Source: Streptomyces yangpuensis | Lineage (GTDB): Bacteria; Actinomycetota; Actinomycetes; Streptomycetales; Streptomycetaceae | Assembly: GCF_001005295.1 (NCBI RefSeq) | Contig: NZ_LBMK01000003.1 | Coordinates: 1,071,186 to 1,123,930, forward strand | Direction: 5' to 3' | DNA: 52,745 bases | Shown here: positions 42,771 through 50,730 of the stretch, piece by piece | How the letters are laid out: each line of letters begins with the position of its first letter | Numbering within the stretch: position 1 is the first letter of the stretch | Made by a program: the position numbers and the translations under genes | The notes under the pieces: generated by a model | What the model was told of the DNA's origin: nothing | Databases searched by the model: none | What the model saw: the letters and a program-made list of their open reading frames with translations, nothing else

Positions 42771-43580
42771 TCAGGTGTGGCCGCCCGCCGCCCGCCGCAG
42801 GGCCAGCGCGGTGAGGGCCTCCGGGGCGCCGGACTGGCCGCGGATGCCGGGGAAGGCGTTGACGTCCACGATCAGGGGCGTCCCGCCCCCGGTGTCGATG
42901 ATGTCCACGCCGTAGACGTCCAGCGCGAACACCGCTCCGACCCGCCGCACCAGATCGGCCCAGCCGTCGGGGAGTTCGCCGGGGGCGAGGGGGTGCGTGG
43001 GGCCGCGTCCGCCGGGGGAGAGCTCGGAGCGGCGCAGGGCCGAGAAGACCCGGTCGCCGATGGCCCACAGCTTGTGGTCCCACCCGTTGTTGGGCGCGTA
43101 CGGCTGCACCACGACCGGCTCCTGCGGCCATTCCCGTGCCAACTCCCGCAGCCCCGCGGTGTCGTCGGCGCGGGCGACGAGGTCACCGCGCCGGCTGAGC
43201 CGGCTCTTGACCACCACGGGGGCGGACGGCCGTGCTCTGCTCGCCCACGCCCCCAGGGCGCCGACGGTACGGGTCGCCGCGAAGGGCAGACCGGCCCGCA
43301 GGGCGAGCCCGGCCATCTCCGTACGGTCCTGGCACAGCGCGGTGGCCGCCGCGGTGTTGACCACCGGCGCCCCCCTCCGCTCCAGGCGCCGCGCGAGTTC
43401 CAGAGCGTGCGGCGTGCGCGACTTCAGCAGGTACACGTCGGCCAGGGGCAGGGGTGCCAGGGGTGCGTCGCCGACGGTGGCCGGGTCGACTGCCTCGACC
43501 TCGTGCTCCGGGGCGAGCAGTGCGGTCGTGTCCGCCAGAAGCGGGTGCCCGGGCTCCGGGGTGATCAGGCCGATCCTCAT
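42771..43580 (-). CDS. ATP-grasp ligase (RimK-like), second copy
   Basis: 269 residues. ATP-grasp elements: PVVVKSRLSRRGD for the ATP lysine, EPVVVQPYAPNNGWDHKLW for the adenine-binding strand, and the C-terminal Mg site IVDVNAFPGI (D-x-N). It would join a carboxylate (as acyl phosphate) to an amine. Its start overlaps the upstream ATP-grasp stop (ATGA). Acceptor and substrate unknown; no precursor peptide gene is visible. Confidence 0.88.
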   Translation of the reverse strand: MRIGLITPEPGHPLLADTTALLAPEHEVEAVDPATVGDAPLAPLPLADVYLLKSRTPHALELARRLERRGAPVVNTAAATALCQDRTEMAGLALRAGLPFAATRTVGALGAWASRARPSAPVVVKSRLSRRGDLVARADDTAGLRELAREWPQEPVVVQPYAPNNGWDHKLWAIGDRVFSALRRSELSPGGRGPTHPLAPGELPDGWADLVRRVGAVFALDVYGVDIIDTGGGTPLIVDVNAFPGIRGQSGAPEALTALALRRAAGGHT

Positions 43581-44548
43581 ACGGTGTCACCCGCTGCGGC
43601 GGAGATCTGCGCCGGAGACGACTGGACCGGGATCGACAGGGGGAGCGACACGGGCCCCGCCGCCATCGTCGTCGCGGCTGCCGGTGCCGGTGCCGCAGGC
43701 GCGGCCGCAGGCACGGGTGCTGCCGTCGTGGGGCCGCCGCCGACCCGCGCCAGCCCCAGTACGGCGCGGGCCACCCGCGCCGCCGCGTCCGGCACCTGCC
43801 GGAAGCTCGGGAAGTCGTTGACGTCGACGACCACCGGCCCGTCGGGACCCAGCAGCACGTCCACCCCGTACAGGTCGAGCCCGTAGACCGCCCCCACCTG
43901 GGCGGCGATCGCGGCGACCTCGGACGACAACCGTACGCGGCGCTCACGGACCGAGGGGTCGGGGTGCAGCGGGGAGCACCGCTCGGTCGCGAACAGCTCC
44001 CCGCCGACCGCGTACACCTTGATGTCCGTGCCCGAGTTGGGTACGTACGGCTGGGCGATGAGCATGCCCTCGCCCGCGAGCACGGGCAGCAGTGTCTCCA
44101 GCCGCCCGGGCGAGGACACCAGGTGCACCGCCCGCCCGGAGCTGCCGTCGGCGGGCTTGACCACGAGCGGGTACTCGGCCGCCGGTATCTCCCTGAGCAA
44201 CTCGGGGCGGGCGACGGCGTAGGTGGGCGGCAGCGGGAGGCCGCGGCCGCGCCCGATGGCGGCGGCCAGCGCCTTGTCCCGTACGCCGCGGATCGAGCGG
44301 GCGTCGTTGACGGTGGTCAGCCCGGTCGCGGCGGCGGCTTCGAGGAGGGTCAGCCCCGGGCCGCCCGACACCGTCTTGAGCACCCAGGCGTCGTGCGCAC
44401 CCTTGTCCACCACCTCGGTCATGCGCAGCAGCGAGCCGCCGGGCCGCACGACGTCCACACGGTGCCCCCACGCGGTCAGCTGTCCGATCACCTCGTTCGG
44501 CATACCGTCGTGGCGGTAGTGCTCCTCCACCAGGAAGCAGAGCCTCAT
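43577..44548 (-). CDS. ATP-grasp ligase (RimK-like), first copy
   Basis: 323 residues. PLVVKPADGSSGRAVHLV (ATP site), EGMLIAQPYVPNSGTDIKVY, GLDLYGVDVLL and VVDVNDFPSFRQ (Mg-binding D-x-N) are the ATP-grasp signature; a Pro/Ala/Thr tail ends the protein. It is paralogous to the next gene. GGGGAAGG precedes the ATG. First gene of a three-gene minus-strand operon with a DMT exporter, divergent from the LRV gene across a perfect palindrome. Confidence 0.88.
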   Translation of the reverse strand: MRLCFLVEEHYRHDGMPNEVIGQLTAWGHRVDVVRPGGSLLRMTEVVDKGAHDAWVLKTVSGGPGLTLLEAAAATGLTTVNDARSIRGVRDKALAAAIGRGRGLPLPPTYAVARPELLREIPAAEYPLVVKPADGSSGRAVHLVSSPGRLETLLPVLAGEGMLIAQPYVPNSGTDIKVYAVGGELFATERCSPLHPDPSVRERRVRLSSEVAAIAAQVGAVYGLDLYGVDVLLGPDGPVVVDVNDFPSFRQVPDAAARVARAVLGLARVGGGPTTAAPVPAAAPAAPAPAAATTMAAGPVSLPLSIPVQSSPAQISAAAGDTV

Positions 44549-44595
44549 CGACCTTCCCCAAATTCCCGGACGTCCGCCGAATCCGCCCGGCGAGT

Positions 44596-44607
44596 TGTGA
44601 CGTCACA
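44596..44607. promoter_or_regulatory. Perfect palindrome TGTGACGTCACA
   Basis: A 12-bp perfect dyad in the 169-bp divergent region between the ATP-grasp operon and the LRV gene, followed by further TGTCAT and TGTGACGAT half-site-like copies (44611-44637). The half-site TGTGA/TCACA resembles CRP or GntR family sites, but the spacing is shorter than in CRP operators. Regulator unknown. Confidence 0.5.
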
Positions 44608-44717
44608 GGATGTCATGGACCGCAATGTGACGATCGGTCCGCCTGTGGGCTTCGGTGTGACCCTCCGGCCTCCTTGTCAGGCTTCCCGTTTCCGTTCGAC
44701 GGGGGGAAGTACGGAAC

Positions 44718-46139
44718 ATGTGCGACCAGTGGACGCGTCAGTTGTACGCGCTGGCGGTCAACAGAGCGGCACCGGCGGATGTGCTGCTGCGGCTGCTCGG
44801 CCAGGAGGACGAGTGCGCGCGACGCCCGGTTCCGAAGCGCGCCGTTCTGCCGCAGGAAGTGATCGAGGCCATTCTGGTCCACCCGGACCGCCAGGTCCGG
44901 AAGGCCTTCGCGGAGAACGCCGACGCCGACCCCGAGCAGCGGGCCCGGCTGGTCGACGATCCGTCCAAGTCGGTCCACCTCAGCCTCGCGGTCGGTCCCA
45001 TGCCCTACCGGGAGCCGGTGCCCCCGTTGCCCGACTGGGCGTACGAGCGGCTGCTGACGCACCCCGAGGCCCTGGTGCGCCAGGAACTGTTCAGCTGGGG
45101 CGGGCGGCCGCCCGCCCACATGCTGGTGGGCCTCGCGGACCACGAGGACCCGCTGTTCCGCCTGGCCGCCTGCCGGGATGCCTGGCACGAGCTCCCGGAC
45201 GCAGCGCGGCAGCGACTTCTGCACGACGACGACCGCGAGGTACGGCTGGCGGCCGCCGAACAGGTCTGCCCCGAGGACGAGGAACGCACTGCCTGGCTCA
45301 TCGGGGAACTGGACGGCTCGTGGCCGGCGGCCGAGGTCCTGCGGACCGGCCGGCTCTCCCGGGAACTCACCGAACGCCTGGTCGCCGAGGGCGATCGGCT
45401 CGGGGCGCTCGCGGGCAACCCCTCACTCCCGCCCGACCTGGTGGCACGCCTCGCCGTCGACCCCGACCCGGCGGTCCGGCTGGTGGTCTCCGCCCGCCCC
45501 GAGCTGAGCGAGGCCGACCGGGCCGCCATCGACTACACCGTGGACCCCGAGGCCCGGCTGGGCACGCTCGGCTGGGTGTGGGAGCGGCGTGAGGACGCCG
45601 AGTTCCTGCGGCAGTGCGCCCGGTCCGCCCACACCTGGCTGCGCCGCAGCGCCGCCGTCTGCCCGGACCTGCCGGCCGACGCCGTCGAACTGCTCGCGGA
45701 GGACGAGGACTTCGCCGTACGGCTGCTGCTCGCGGAGTTCCACCCGGCACCGCCGCCGGAGCTGCTCCTCGACCTCTACCTGGGCGGCACCCACCGCGCC
45801 GCCGGCATGCCGACCGCCCGGCCGGGCCTTCCCTTCGCCGGGCTCGCCGCCCGCTTCGGCGACTCGCCGGATCCCGAACGCCGGATGCTGGCCCTGCGCG
45901 ATCCCGGCCTGGATCCGGAACTCCTCGACCGCCTCAGCCGGGACCCCGGGACGCGGAACGCCGCCGCCCGGCACCCCCGGCTCCCCGTGGCGCGGATCCG
46001 CGAACTGCTCGCCGATCCGGACGAGCACACCGCGGTCGCCGCGGCCACCAACCCGGCTCTCCCGCCCGAGGACATGCGCCGGATCCTGGACCGGGCGGGC
46101 GTGCCGGAAATCCGGGTGAATGATCGGACAAGCGGCTGA
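44718..46139 (+). CDS. LRV (variant leucine-rich repeat) protein
   Basis: 473 residues built from tandem helical repeats of about 24 residues with patterns such as LPPDLVARLAVDPDPAVRLV, LPADAVELLAEDEDFAVRLL and LDPELLDRLSRDPGTRNAA, matching variant leucine-rich repeats. No signal peptide or enzyme domain; an adaptor or protein-binding solenoid is likely. Cys occurs at the start (MCDQW). The following gene begins 12 bp after the stop. Confidence 0.85.
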   Translation: MCDQWTRQLYALAVNRAAPADVLLRLLGQEDECARRPVPKRAVLPQEVIEAILVHPDRQVRKAFAENADADPEQRARLVDDPSKSVHLSLAVGPMPYREPVPPLPDWAYERLLTHPEALVRQELFSWGGRPPAHMLVGLADHEDPLFRLAACRDAWHELPDAARQRLLHDDDREVRLAAAEQVCPEDEERTAWLIGELDGSWPAAEVLRTGRLSRELTERLVAEGDRLGALAGNPSLPPDLVARLAVDPDPAVRLVVSARPELSEADRAAIDYTVDPEARLGTLGWVWERREDAEFLRQCARSAHTWLRRSAAVCPDLPADAVELLAEDEDFAVRLLLAEFHPAPPPELLLDLYLGGTHRAAGMPTARPGLPFAGLAARFGDSPDPERRMLALRDPGLDPELLDRLSRDPGTRNAAARHPRLPVARIRELLADPDEHTAVAAATNPALPPEDMRRILDRAGVPEIRVNDRTSG

Positions 46140-46145
46140 TAGGTT
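46117..46145 (+). promoter_or_regulatory. Promoter candidate for a leaderless transcript
   Basis: TAGGTT (46140-46145) lies 6 nt before the GTG at 46152, the position of a -10 box in leaderless actinomycete mRNAs; a partial -35 match (GTGAAT) lies 18 nt upstream. It falls in the end of the LRV gene. No Shine-Dalgarno sequence precedes the GTG, consistent with leaderless initiation. Confidence 0.45.
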
Positions 46146-46151
46146 GATCAC

Positions 46152-46883
46152 GTGCCGAAGCTGAATCAGATCATCGCAGTCGAAAAGGGCGTCAAGTCCA
46201 AGTCCCTCCAGGAGCTGACCCAGGCTCACCACGACGTGCAGAAGCCCGCCCTGCTGGCCGGCATCTCGCGGACGTACCAGCCCAAGGACGAGGAAGGCGA
46301 GCAGCTGCCGCCCGAGTCCACCCGGGTGCAGGTCAAGGCGGAGGACGTGCTGCGCGCGACGGCCGGGACCCTCACGCGGCTCTTCGACGTGACCGCGACC
46401 AAGGACTGGGCGAACCGCAGCGCGGCCGCGGACGTGGTCGTCGACGGCAACGTCCTGCTGGCGCAGGTGCCCGTGCCGTACCTGCTCTTCCTGGAGAAGC
46501 AGCTCACGGACCTGCACACCTTCGTGCGCAAGCTGCCGGTGCTGGACGCCTCCGAGTCCTGGAACCTGGACCCGTCCACGGACTCCTGGAAGACGGACCC
46601 GGTGCGCACGATCCGTACCAAGAAGGTGCCGCGCAACCACGTCAAGGCCGAGGCCACCGAGAAGCACCCGGCCCAGGTCGAGGTGTACTACGAGGACGTG
46701 CCGGTCGGGTACTGGACGACCGTGAAGTTCTCCGGCGCGCTGCCCGCCCGGCGGGTCAACGAGCTGCTCGACCGCGTCGAGAAGCTCCAGCAGGCCGTGA
46801 AGTACGCCCGTGAGGAGGCCAACAGCGCCGAGGTCACCGACCAGCGGGTCGGGGACGCGGTGTTCGGCTACCTGTTCAGGTAG
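46152..46883 (+). CDS. Conserved actinobacterial protein of unknown function (DUF7873-like)
   Basis: 243 residues. KLNQIIAVEKGVKSKSLQELTQAHHDVQKPALLAGISRTYQP opens a region rich in Lys and Gln; VDGNVLLAQVPVPYLLFLEKQL and PARRVNELLDRVEKLQQAVKYAREEANSAEV (a probable coiled coil) follow. I recall this as an uncharacterised family named DUF7873, but am not certain. It has no enzyme motif, signal peptide or membrane helix. It is directly followed on the same strand by hairpins and the permuted tRNA-like array, so it is the natural candidate for a partner of those RNAs. More Lys/Glu-rich than its neighbours. Confidence 0.75.
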   Translation: MPKLNQIIAVEKGVKSKSLQELTQAHHDVQKPALLAGISRTYQPKDEEGEQLPPESTRVQVKAEDVLRATAGTLTRLFDVTATKDWANRSAAADVVVDGNVLLAQVPVPYLLFLEKQLTDLHTFVRKLPVLDASESWNLDPSTDSWKTDPVRTIRTKKVPRNHVKAEATEKHPAQVEVYYEDVPVGYWTTVKFSGALPARRVNELLDRVEKLQQAVKYAREEANSAEVTDQRVGDAVFGYLFR

Positions 46884-46895
46884 CCCTCAAGAACC

Positions 46896-46931
46896 CCTCC
46901 CGTATGTCTGCGGGAGGTGCGCGAGAGCGCA
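46896..46931 (+). other. Two stem-loops upstream of the tRNA-like array
   Basis: CCTCCCG-(8 nt)-CGGGAGG (46896-46917) is followed without a gap by TGCGC-GAGA-GCGCA (46918-46931), the latter capped by a GNRA tetraloop. Next come two copies of AAGCTGAAAC (46931-46940 and 46949-46958). These could be an RNase III or processing element, or an attenuator between the protein gene and the RNA array. Confidence 0.6.
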
Positions 46932-46950
46932 AGCTGAAACTGATGTTGAA

Positions 46951-47049
46951 GCTGAAACAGGGGTGTCAGTTGGGGGTTCGAATCCCTCCCCCGGCATTGC
47001 GTGCCGGGGTGGCCCAAGTCGGTAGAGGCGGCCCCTTGAATCTCAGATT
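46951..47049 (+). ncRNA. Circularly permuted tRNA-like RNA, unit 1
   Basis: The order is 3' half, linker, 5' half. The T stem GGGGG (46972-46976) and T loop TTCGAAT pair with CCCTC (46984-46988). The acceptor 3' strand CCCCGGC (46989-46995) plus A73 is followed by TTGCGT, then the acceptor 5' strand GCCGGGG (47003-47009), which is its perfect complement. Then come T8-G9, the D stem GCC/GGC around CAAGTCGGTAGA (GG kept), and GCCCCT (47031-47036), which pairs with AGGGGT (46959-46964) as the anticodon stem. The molecule's ends therefore fall at the anticodon loop. No CCA is encoded. No normal-order tRNA fold fits, because no 5' copy of GCCGGGG precedes the T arm. Confidence 0.8.
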
Positions 47050-47100
47050 CTCGCTCCAGTCTCAGTATTCGCCGCCGAACACCGGATCGACCGAGCGTGG

Positions 47101-47190
47101 ACGACCATCGACGGATGGGGGTTCAAGTCCCTCCTGCGCCTCTTGCGTGGCGCGGTAGTTCAAAGGCAGAACACGTCGATCTCAGAATGA
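47101..47190 (+). ncRNA. Circularly permuted tRNA-like RNA, unit 2
   Basis: Same plan, different sequence. T stem GGGGG/CCCTC (47117-47121, 47129-47133) with loop TTCAAGT. The acceptor 3' strand CTGCGCC (47134-47140) is followed by TC and TTGCGT, then the acceptor 5' strand GGCGCGG (47149-47155), which pairs throughout with one G-U. Then T8-A9 and the D stem GTTC/GAAC (47158-47172) with loop AAAGGCA. CGTCGAT (47174-47180) pairs fully with ATCGACG (47107-47113), so the anticodon stem joins the two ends. The variable region is short (3 nt). Different helices with preserved pairing in two units are strong evidence that the structure is real. Confidence 0.8.
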
Positions 47191-47236
47191 TCCGCGACTC
47201 TTAAACGTGCCGGTGTGCGCAATTGGGTGGCACTCA

Positions 47237-47269
47237 GGAGCCCGGGAGCTGGATATGCTCCCGGGCTCC
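47237..47269 (+). terminator. Terminator hairpin of the RNA array
   Basis: GGAGCCCGGGAGC-TGGATAT-GCTCCCGGGCTCC is a perfect 13-bp stem with a 7-nt loop. It lies 47 bp past unit 2 and marks the likely end of the transcript that begins at or before the 46152 gene; it may also serve the convergent anti-sigma gene. Confidence 0.8.
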
Positions 47270-47310
47270 GTCACGTCCGCCCCGAGGTCACACGGTCACA
47301 CGTCGGGCGG

Positions 47311-48036
47311 TCACACGGGGACGGACACGAAGGTCCTGCCGGACTCGTTCTCGACCAGGACGGCCTTGACGTCGGCCCGGTCCACGGCCGCCGAACCGTC
47401 CAGCCCGGCCCCCTTGGCCTCGCCGTTCTCCTGGCTGCCCACGACCCAGCTGCCCGCGGTCGTGCGCTTGCCGTCCTTGGAGACCACGATCAGCCGGCAG
47501 CGCTCGCCCTGCGGCACTCCCGTGACCGCCGCCCGAAGCCGCACCCACTTGGTGGCCGGCGTCATCTGTACGGTCATCCGCGCGCCGGTGCCCGCGTCGG
47601 TCGCGGAGTGCAGCGTGGTCCCCTTGGGCGGGGGAGAGGGGTCCGCCGAAGCGGTCGGCGACGGGGGTACGGGCAGTGCGACGGGTTCCGGATCGCCCGC
47701 ACCCAGCTGCGTACCGGCCCAGAACACGGCGGCAAGCGAAGCGGCCACCGCCAGACCCGTGAACCCCGCACGACGGCGTGCGGCACCCGCACGCTCGCCC
47801 CGCATCTGCCGCAGGGTGCGCTGGAGCAGCAGGTCACCGCCCTGCGGCGGTCCGTCGAGGAACGCCTCCTCGGGCACCTCGCCCAGTGCCGCCTCCATCT
47901 CGCGCAACGCGGCCACCTCCTCCCGGCACTGCACGCATCCGCTCATGTGTCCCTCGATCCGGCGGATCTCCTCGTCGTCCAGGACGCCGAGCACGTACGG
48001 GCCGAGCAGTTCCTCCTCGTGCCGCTGCCGGTTCAT
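47311..48036 (-). CDS. Membrane anti-sigma factor (zinc-binding ZAS type)
   Basis: 241 residues. The ZAS motif H-x3-C-x2-C is in EGHMSGCVQCRE (about 29-38), in a cytoplasmic domain, followed by a membrane helix (AGFTGLAVAASLAAVFWAG, about 90-108) and a Pro/Ser linker to an extracellular beta domain of the anti-sigma-K type (KWVRLRAAVTGVPQGERCRLIVVS). It binds and holds the sigma factor encoded just upstream; the genes overlap by 4 bp. Confidence 0.93.
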   Translation of the reverse strand: MNRQRHEEELLGPYVLGVLDDEEIRRIEGHMSGCVQCREEVAALREMEAALGEVPEEAFLDGPPQGGDLLLQRTLRQMRGERAGAARRRAGFTGLAVAASLAAVFWAGTQLGAGDPEPVALPVPPSPTASADPSPPPKGTTLHSATDAGTGARMTVQMTPATKWVRLRAAVTGVPQGERCRLIVVSKDGKRTTAGSWVVGSQENGEAKGAGLDGSAAVDRADVKAVLVENESGRTFVSVPV

Positions 48037-48644
48037 GCCACCACCTCACGCAGTCCGGCCGGCTGCTGGGGCGGCCTGCCCGATCGTTTTCCGTCTCTTG
48101 TGCCGCCCTCCCGGAAGCCGTCGTCCCTGAAGACGTCGCGCAGGGCCTTGAGCGCGTAGTGCGAGCGCGACTTGACGGTACCCGCCGGGATACCGAGGGC
48201 GTCGGCGGCCTCCGCCACGCTGAGCTGCCGGTAGTACAACTCCTTCAGCACGTCCCGGTGTTCCGGGGACAGCCGGTCGAGGGCCCCCAGCACCGTCATG
48301 CTGTCCACCACGGAGTCGGCGTGGTCCGCCTCCACCGGGGGAGTGGCCGCCGAACCGGACACCTCGGGCGGCCGGGCGGCCCTGGCCCGGTACCGGTCGG
48401 TGATGATGTTACGGGCCACGGTGAGCAGCCAGCCGCGCACCGAGCCCTTTCCGTTCACGAGTACCTCGGAGTGCCGCCAGGCACGTATCAGGGTCTCCTG
48501 CACGACGTCCTCGGCCGCGGCCCGGTCCCCCGTCAGCCGGGTGGCGTACGCGAGCAGGGCGTGGCCGTGCTCCTCGTACACGGACTTGATCAGAGCCTCG
48601 TCGGTCGAGCCCCGCCGCGTGCGGGGCCACAGTGGTCCGGCCAT
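48033..48644 (-). CDS. ECF RNA polymerase sigma factor (SigK/SigL type)
   Basis: 203 residues from the ATG with GGAGAGGGTGAG upstream; an ATG 23 codons earlier is possible. Region 2: VYEEHGHALLAYATRLTGDRAAAEDVVQETLIRAWRH; region 4: LSPEHRDVLKELYYRQLSVAEAADALGIPAGTVKSRSHYALKAL. Paired with the overlapping anti-sigma gene, which is its cytoplasmic-to-membrane regulator. Probably autoregulated. Confidence 0.94.
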   Translation of the reverse strand: MAGPLWPRTRRGSTDEALIKSVYEEHGHALLAYATRLTGDRAAAEDVVQETLIRAWRHSEVLVNGKGSVRGWLLTVARNIITDRYRARAARPPEVSGSAATPPVEADHADSVVDSMTVLGALDRLSPEHRDVLKELYYRQLSVAEAADALGIPAGTVKSRSHYALKALRDVFRDDGFREGGTRDGKRSGRPPQQPAGLREVVA

Positions 48645-48743
48645 CTCACCCTCTCCGTCTTCCTCGCTTGCGTGGTGCGGTCGGAACACGCCGGTGGAGC
48701 CGATACGGTTCATGTGACCTGCGTCACGTGCGGGGCGGGGGGT

Positions 48744-49751
48744 TCAAGTCCGGCAGGAGCGGCCCTCGTTGAGGCAGTCGACGAGCGCGGTCATCTGAGG
48801 CCCGGTCATCGCGTTGACGAACATCGCGTGGTCCGTCCTGGGACTGTGCCGCTGCTCGGGGAAGGAGTCGATCGCCACGGGCACGCCCGCGGGGACCACG
48901 TAGGCGAGGGAGACGCGCAACTCGGGCACCGGGAAGGTGTCGCTGGGGCAGACCCCGTTGCCCCCGGGGAACAGCAGGTGCGAGCGGTGCCCGGCGCTCG
49001 CGGTGTCGAGGCCGTTCCAGCAGCTCGGGAAGGTCAGGGTGCGGGTGACGCGGTCGCCCTCGGGGCAGCGCGGATAGCGGGTGGTGGAGCGGTCGGGGGA
49101 GCCGGAGCACCCCCAGCGGGCGCGGACGTGGGCGTCGCTGCGCGCGGTGCGGGCGACCGCGTCGCCCGTCATCGCGCGCAGGAAGGGCGGCATCGCCACG
49201 ACCTTGCTCACCGGGTTGCCCCGGAACTCGACCCGGACCGTGGTCTCGGGCACGATCTCGCCGGTGTTGCCGTGCCCCGCGGACCTCTCGTGCGGGCGGG
49301 TGCCCGGCCGGTCCAGGCGGCGCAGGACGGGCCAGTAGTACGTCGACCGGTCGCCGCCCGCGCAGCTCGTGGCGGCGGCGGCCAGTGAGGCGTCGGTCGA
49401 CATGGCGTCGGTGGACAGGTTGCCGACGTAGGCGTGCGTGTGGTGGGCGCCGGACCGCAGGCCGGGCGAGACCACCAGGTTGTCCTCGTTGTAGTGCATG
49501 CGCTCGTTGCGGCCGCAGTCCACGACCATCGACCCCGGCGATCCGCCGCCCGGGTCGGCGGGTGTGGCGGGGGCGACGGGTGGGGCAGGAGGAACGTCGC
49601 GTATGTCCACGTAGTCGGAGGCCGCCGGGCCGCCGGCCGTCGCCCCCGCGTGCGGACCGGCGGAGCGCGAGGCACCCACCACCGCGGCGGTCAGCCCACC
49701 GGCCAGGACCAGGCAGATGACGAGAGCGAGCAGTCGGCGTTCTTTCCACAT
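48744..49751 (-). CDS. DUF1996 domain secreted/membrane protein
   Basis: 335 residues. N-terminal signal anchor (RLLALVICLVLAGGLTAAVVG) followed by a Pro/Ala-rich spacer and a DUF1996 domain: CGRNERMHYNEDNLVVSPG, HHTHAYVGNLSTD, FPSCWNGLDTAS, HRSHLLFPGGNGVCP. Four or more Cys suggest disulfides outside the cell. Similar domains are common in fungi and actinomycetes; function unknown. No ribosome site seen before the ATG. Confidence 0.88.
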   Translation of the reverse strand: MWKERRLLALVICLVLAGGLTAAVVGASRSAGPHAGATAGGPAASDYVDIRDVPPAPPVAPATPADPGGGSPGSMVVDCGRNERMHYNEDNLVVSPGLRSGAHHTHAYVGNLSTDAMSTDASLAAAATSCAGGDRSTYYWPVLRRLDRPGTRPHERSAGHGNTGEIVPETTVRVEFRGNPVSKVVAMPPFLRAMTGDAVARTARSDAHVRARWGCSGSPDRSTTRYPRCPEGDRVTRTLTFPSCWNGLDTASAGHRSHLLFPGGNGVCPSDTFPVPELRVSLAYVVPAGVPVAIDSFPEQRHSPRTDHAMFVNAMTGPQMTALVDCLNEGRSCRT

Positions 49752-49953
49752 GGCGGTCACGGTTACCGGTGCCGCCCCCGTCGTCAACCTGCCATCCGCA
49801 TGACGGTCGCCACGCCCCTTCGTACGCTCCTCCGAGCGCCGGCGCGTACGCTCCAGGGCGGCGCCGCGTGGCAGGGTCAACCGGCGCGGAAGTGGCCGGG
49901 GTTGTCCGTGGGGCCGCTTGTCCGGCCGGGTGGTGACCGGACACAGTGGGCGC

Positions 49954-50730
49954 ATGACAGCAGCCGCGACACCAGCCGCGACCCCCGCCGAGCTCCTGCA
50001 CGCGTTCGCCCGCACCCGCGCCCGGCTCGACGGCGGCGAGGTCACGTACTGGTGGACGGGCGACGTCCACTCCTGGGCGCCGGGCGAGCCCTACCGGCGG
50101 CTCTTCGGCTTCGAAGGGCTGAACGTCGCGCGCCTCGTGGCGGACGAGGAGGAGGAGGGCGGCTACCGGCTGCTGTCCCGGGAAGCCGCGTTCTATCTGG
50201 ACCCGGTGACCCGCGAGATCATCGAGACCTGGCGGGACAAGCCCGTCGTCCACGTCTGGAACGACCCCGCCAACCAGAAGTGGCGGCCCTTCCCGGTCCC
50301 CGTGACCGATCTGGGCGACCAGATCTGCTTCAGCCTGGAGATCCCGCTCGCCTACCCCTCGCCGCTGCCGGTCGAGGAGTACCCGGACAACTCGGCCGAC
50401 GACACCTACCGGGCCCTGGAGCTCTTCCAGTTCTTCGCACCCGCGACGGCCCTCACCACCGACGAGGTGAGCGTCCCGGCGACGATGTCCTGGACCCGCA
50501 TGTCCCCGTGGCTGCCCTGGATGGAACAGGGTGCGCGCCCCGGCGGTCTCACCTTCCACTGCCGAGGCCGCAAGCTCGACGCCTACACCCAGGTCCCCGA
50601 ACGCACCCGCGCGTACATCGCCGCCCACCACCCCGAGTTCGCGCACGCACCGGAGAAGTGGAGCGAACCGAACGAGACGAGCTGGACGTACTTCCGCAGG
50701 CTGTACCCGGCGGCCCACGACGAGTCCTGA
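49954..50730 (+). CDS. DUF1838 family protein
   Basis: 258 residues from ATG 49954. LDGGEVTYWWTGDVHSWAPGE, LFGFEGLNVARLV, LSREAAFYLDPVTREIIETW and NDPANQKWR fit the DUF1838 family. No signal peptide; cytosolic or lipid-associated. Function of the family unknown. The 202 bp before it are shared with the divergent DUF1996 gene and show no clear promoter. Confidence 0.85.
   Translation: MTAAATPAATPAELLHAFARTRARLDGGEVTYWWTGDVHSWAPGEPYRRLFGFEGLNVARLVADEEEEGGYRLLSREAAFYLDPVTREIIETWRDKPVVHVWNDPANQKWRPFPVPVTDLGDQICFSLEIPLAYPSPLPVEEYPDNSADDTYRALELFQFFAPATALTTDEVSVPATMSWTRMSPWLPWMEQGARPGGLTFHCRGRKLDAYTQVPERTRAYIAAHHPEFAHAPEKWSEPNETSWTYFRRLYPAAHDES

Noticed and set aside
46884..47200. Ordinary tRNA genes in normal order
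   Set aside because: The 5' acceptor strands match only the 3' strands that lie upstream of them; no standard cloverleaf can be drawn.
48741..48760. GGTTCAAGTCC, a T-loop-like string on the plus strand
   Set aside because: The flanking bases do not form a T stem and it lies over the end of the DUF1996 gene; no acceptor or D arm is nearby.
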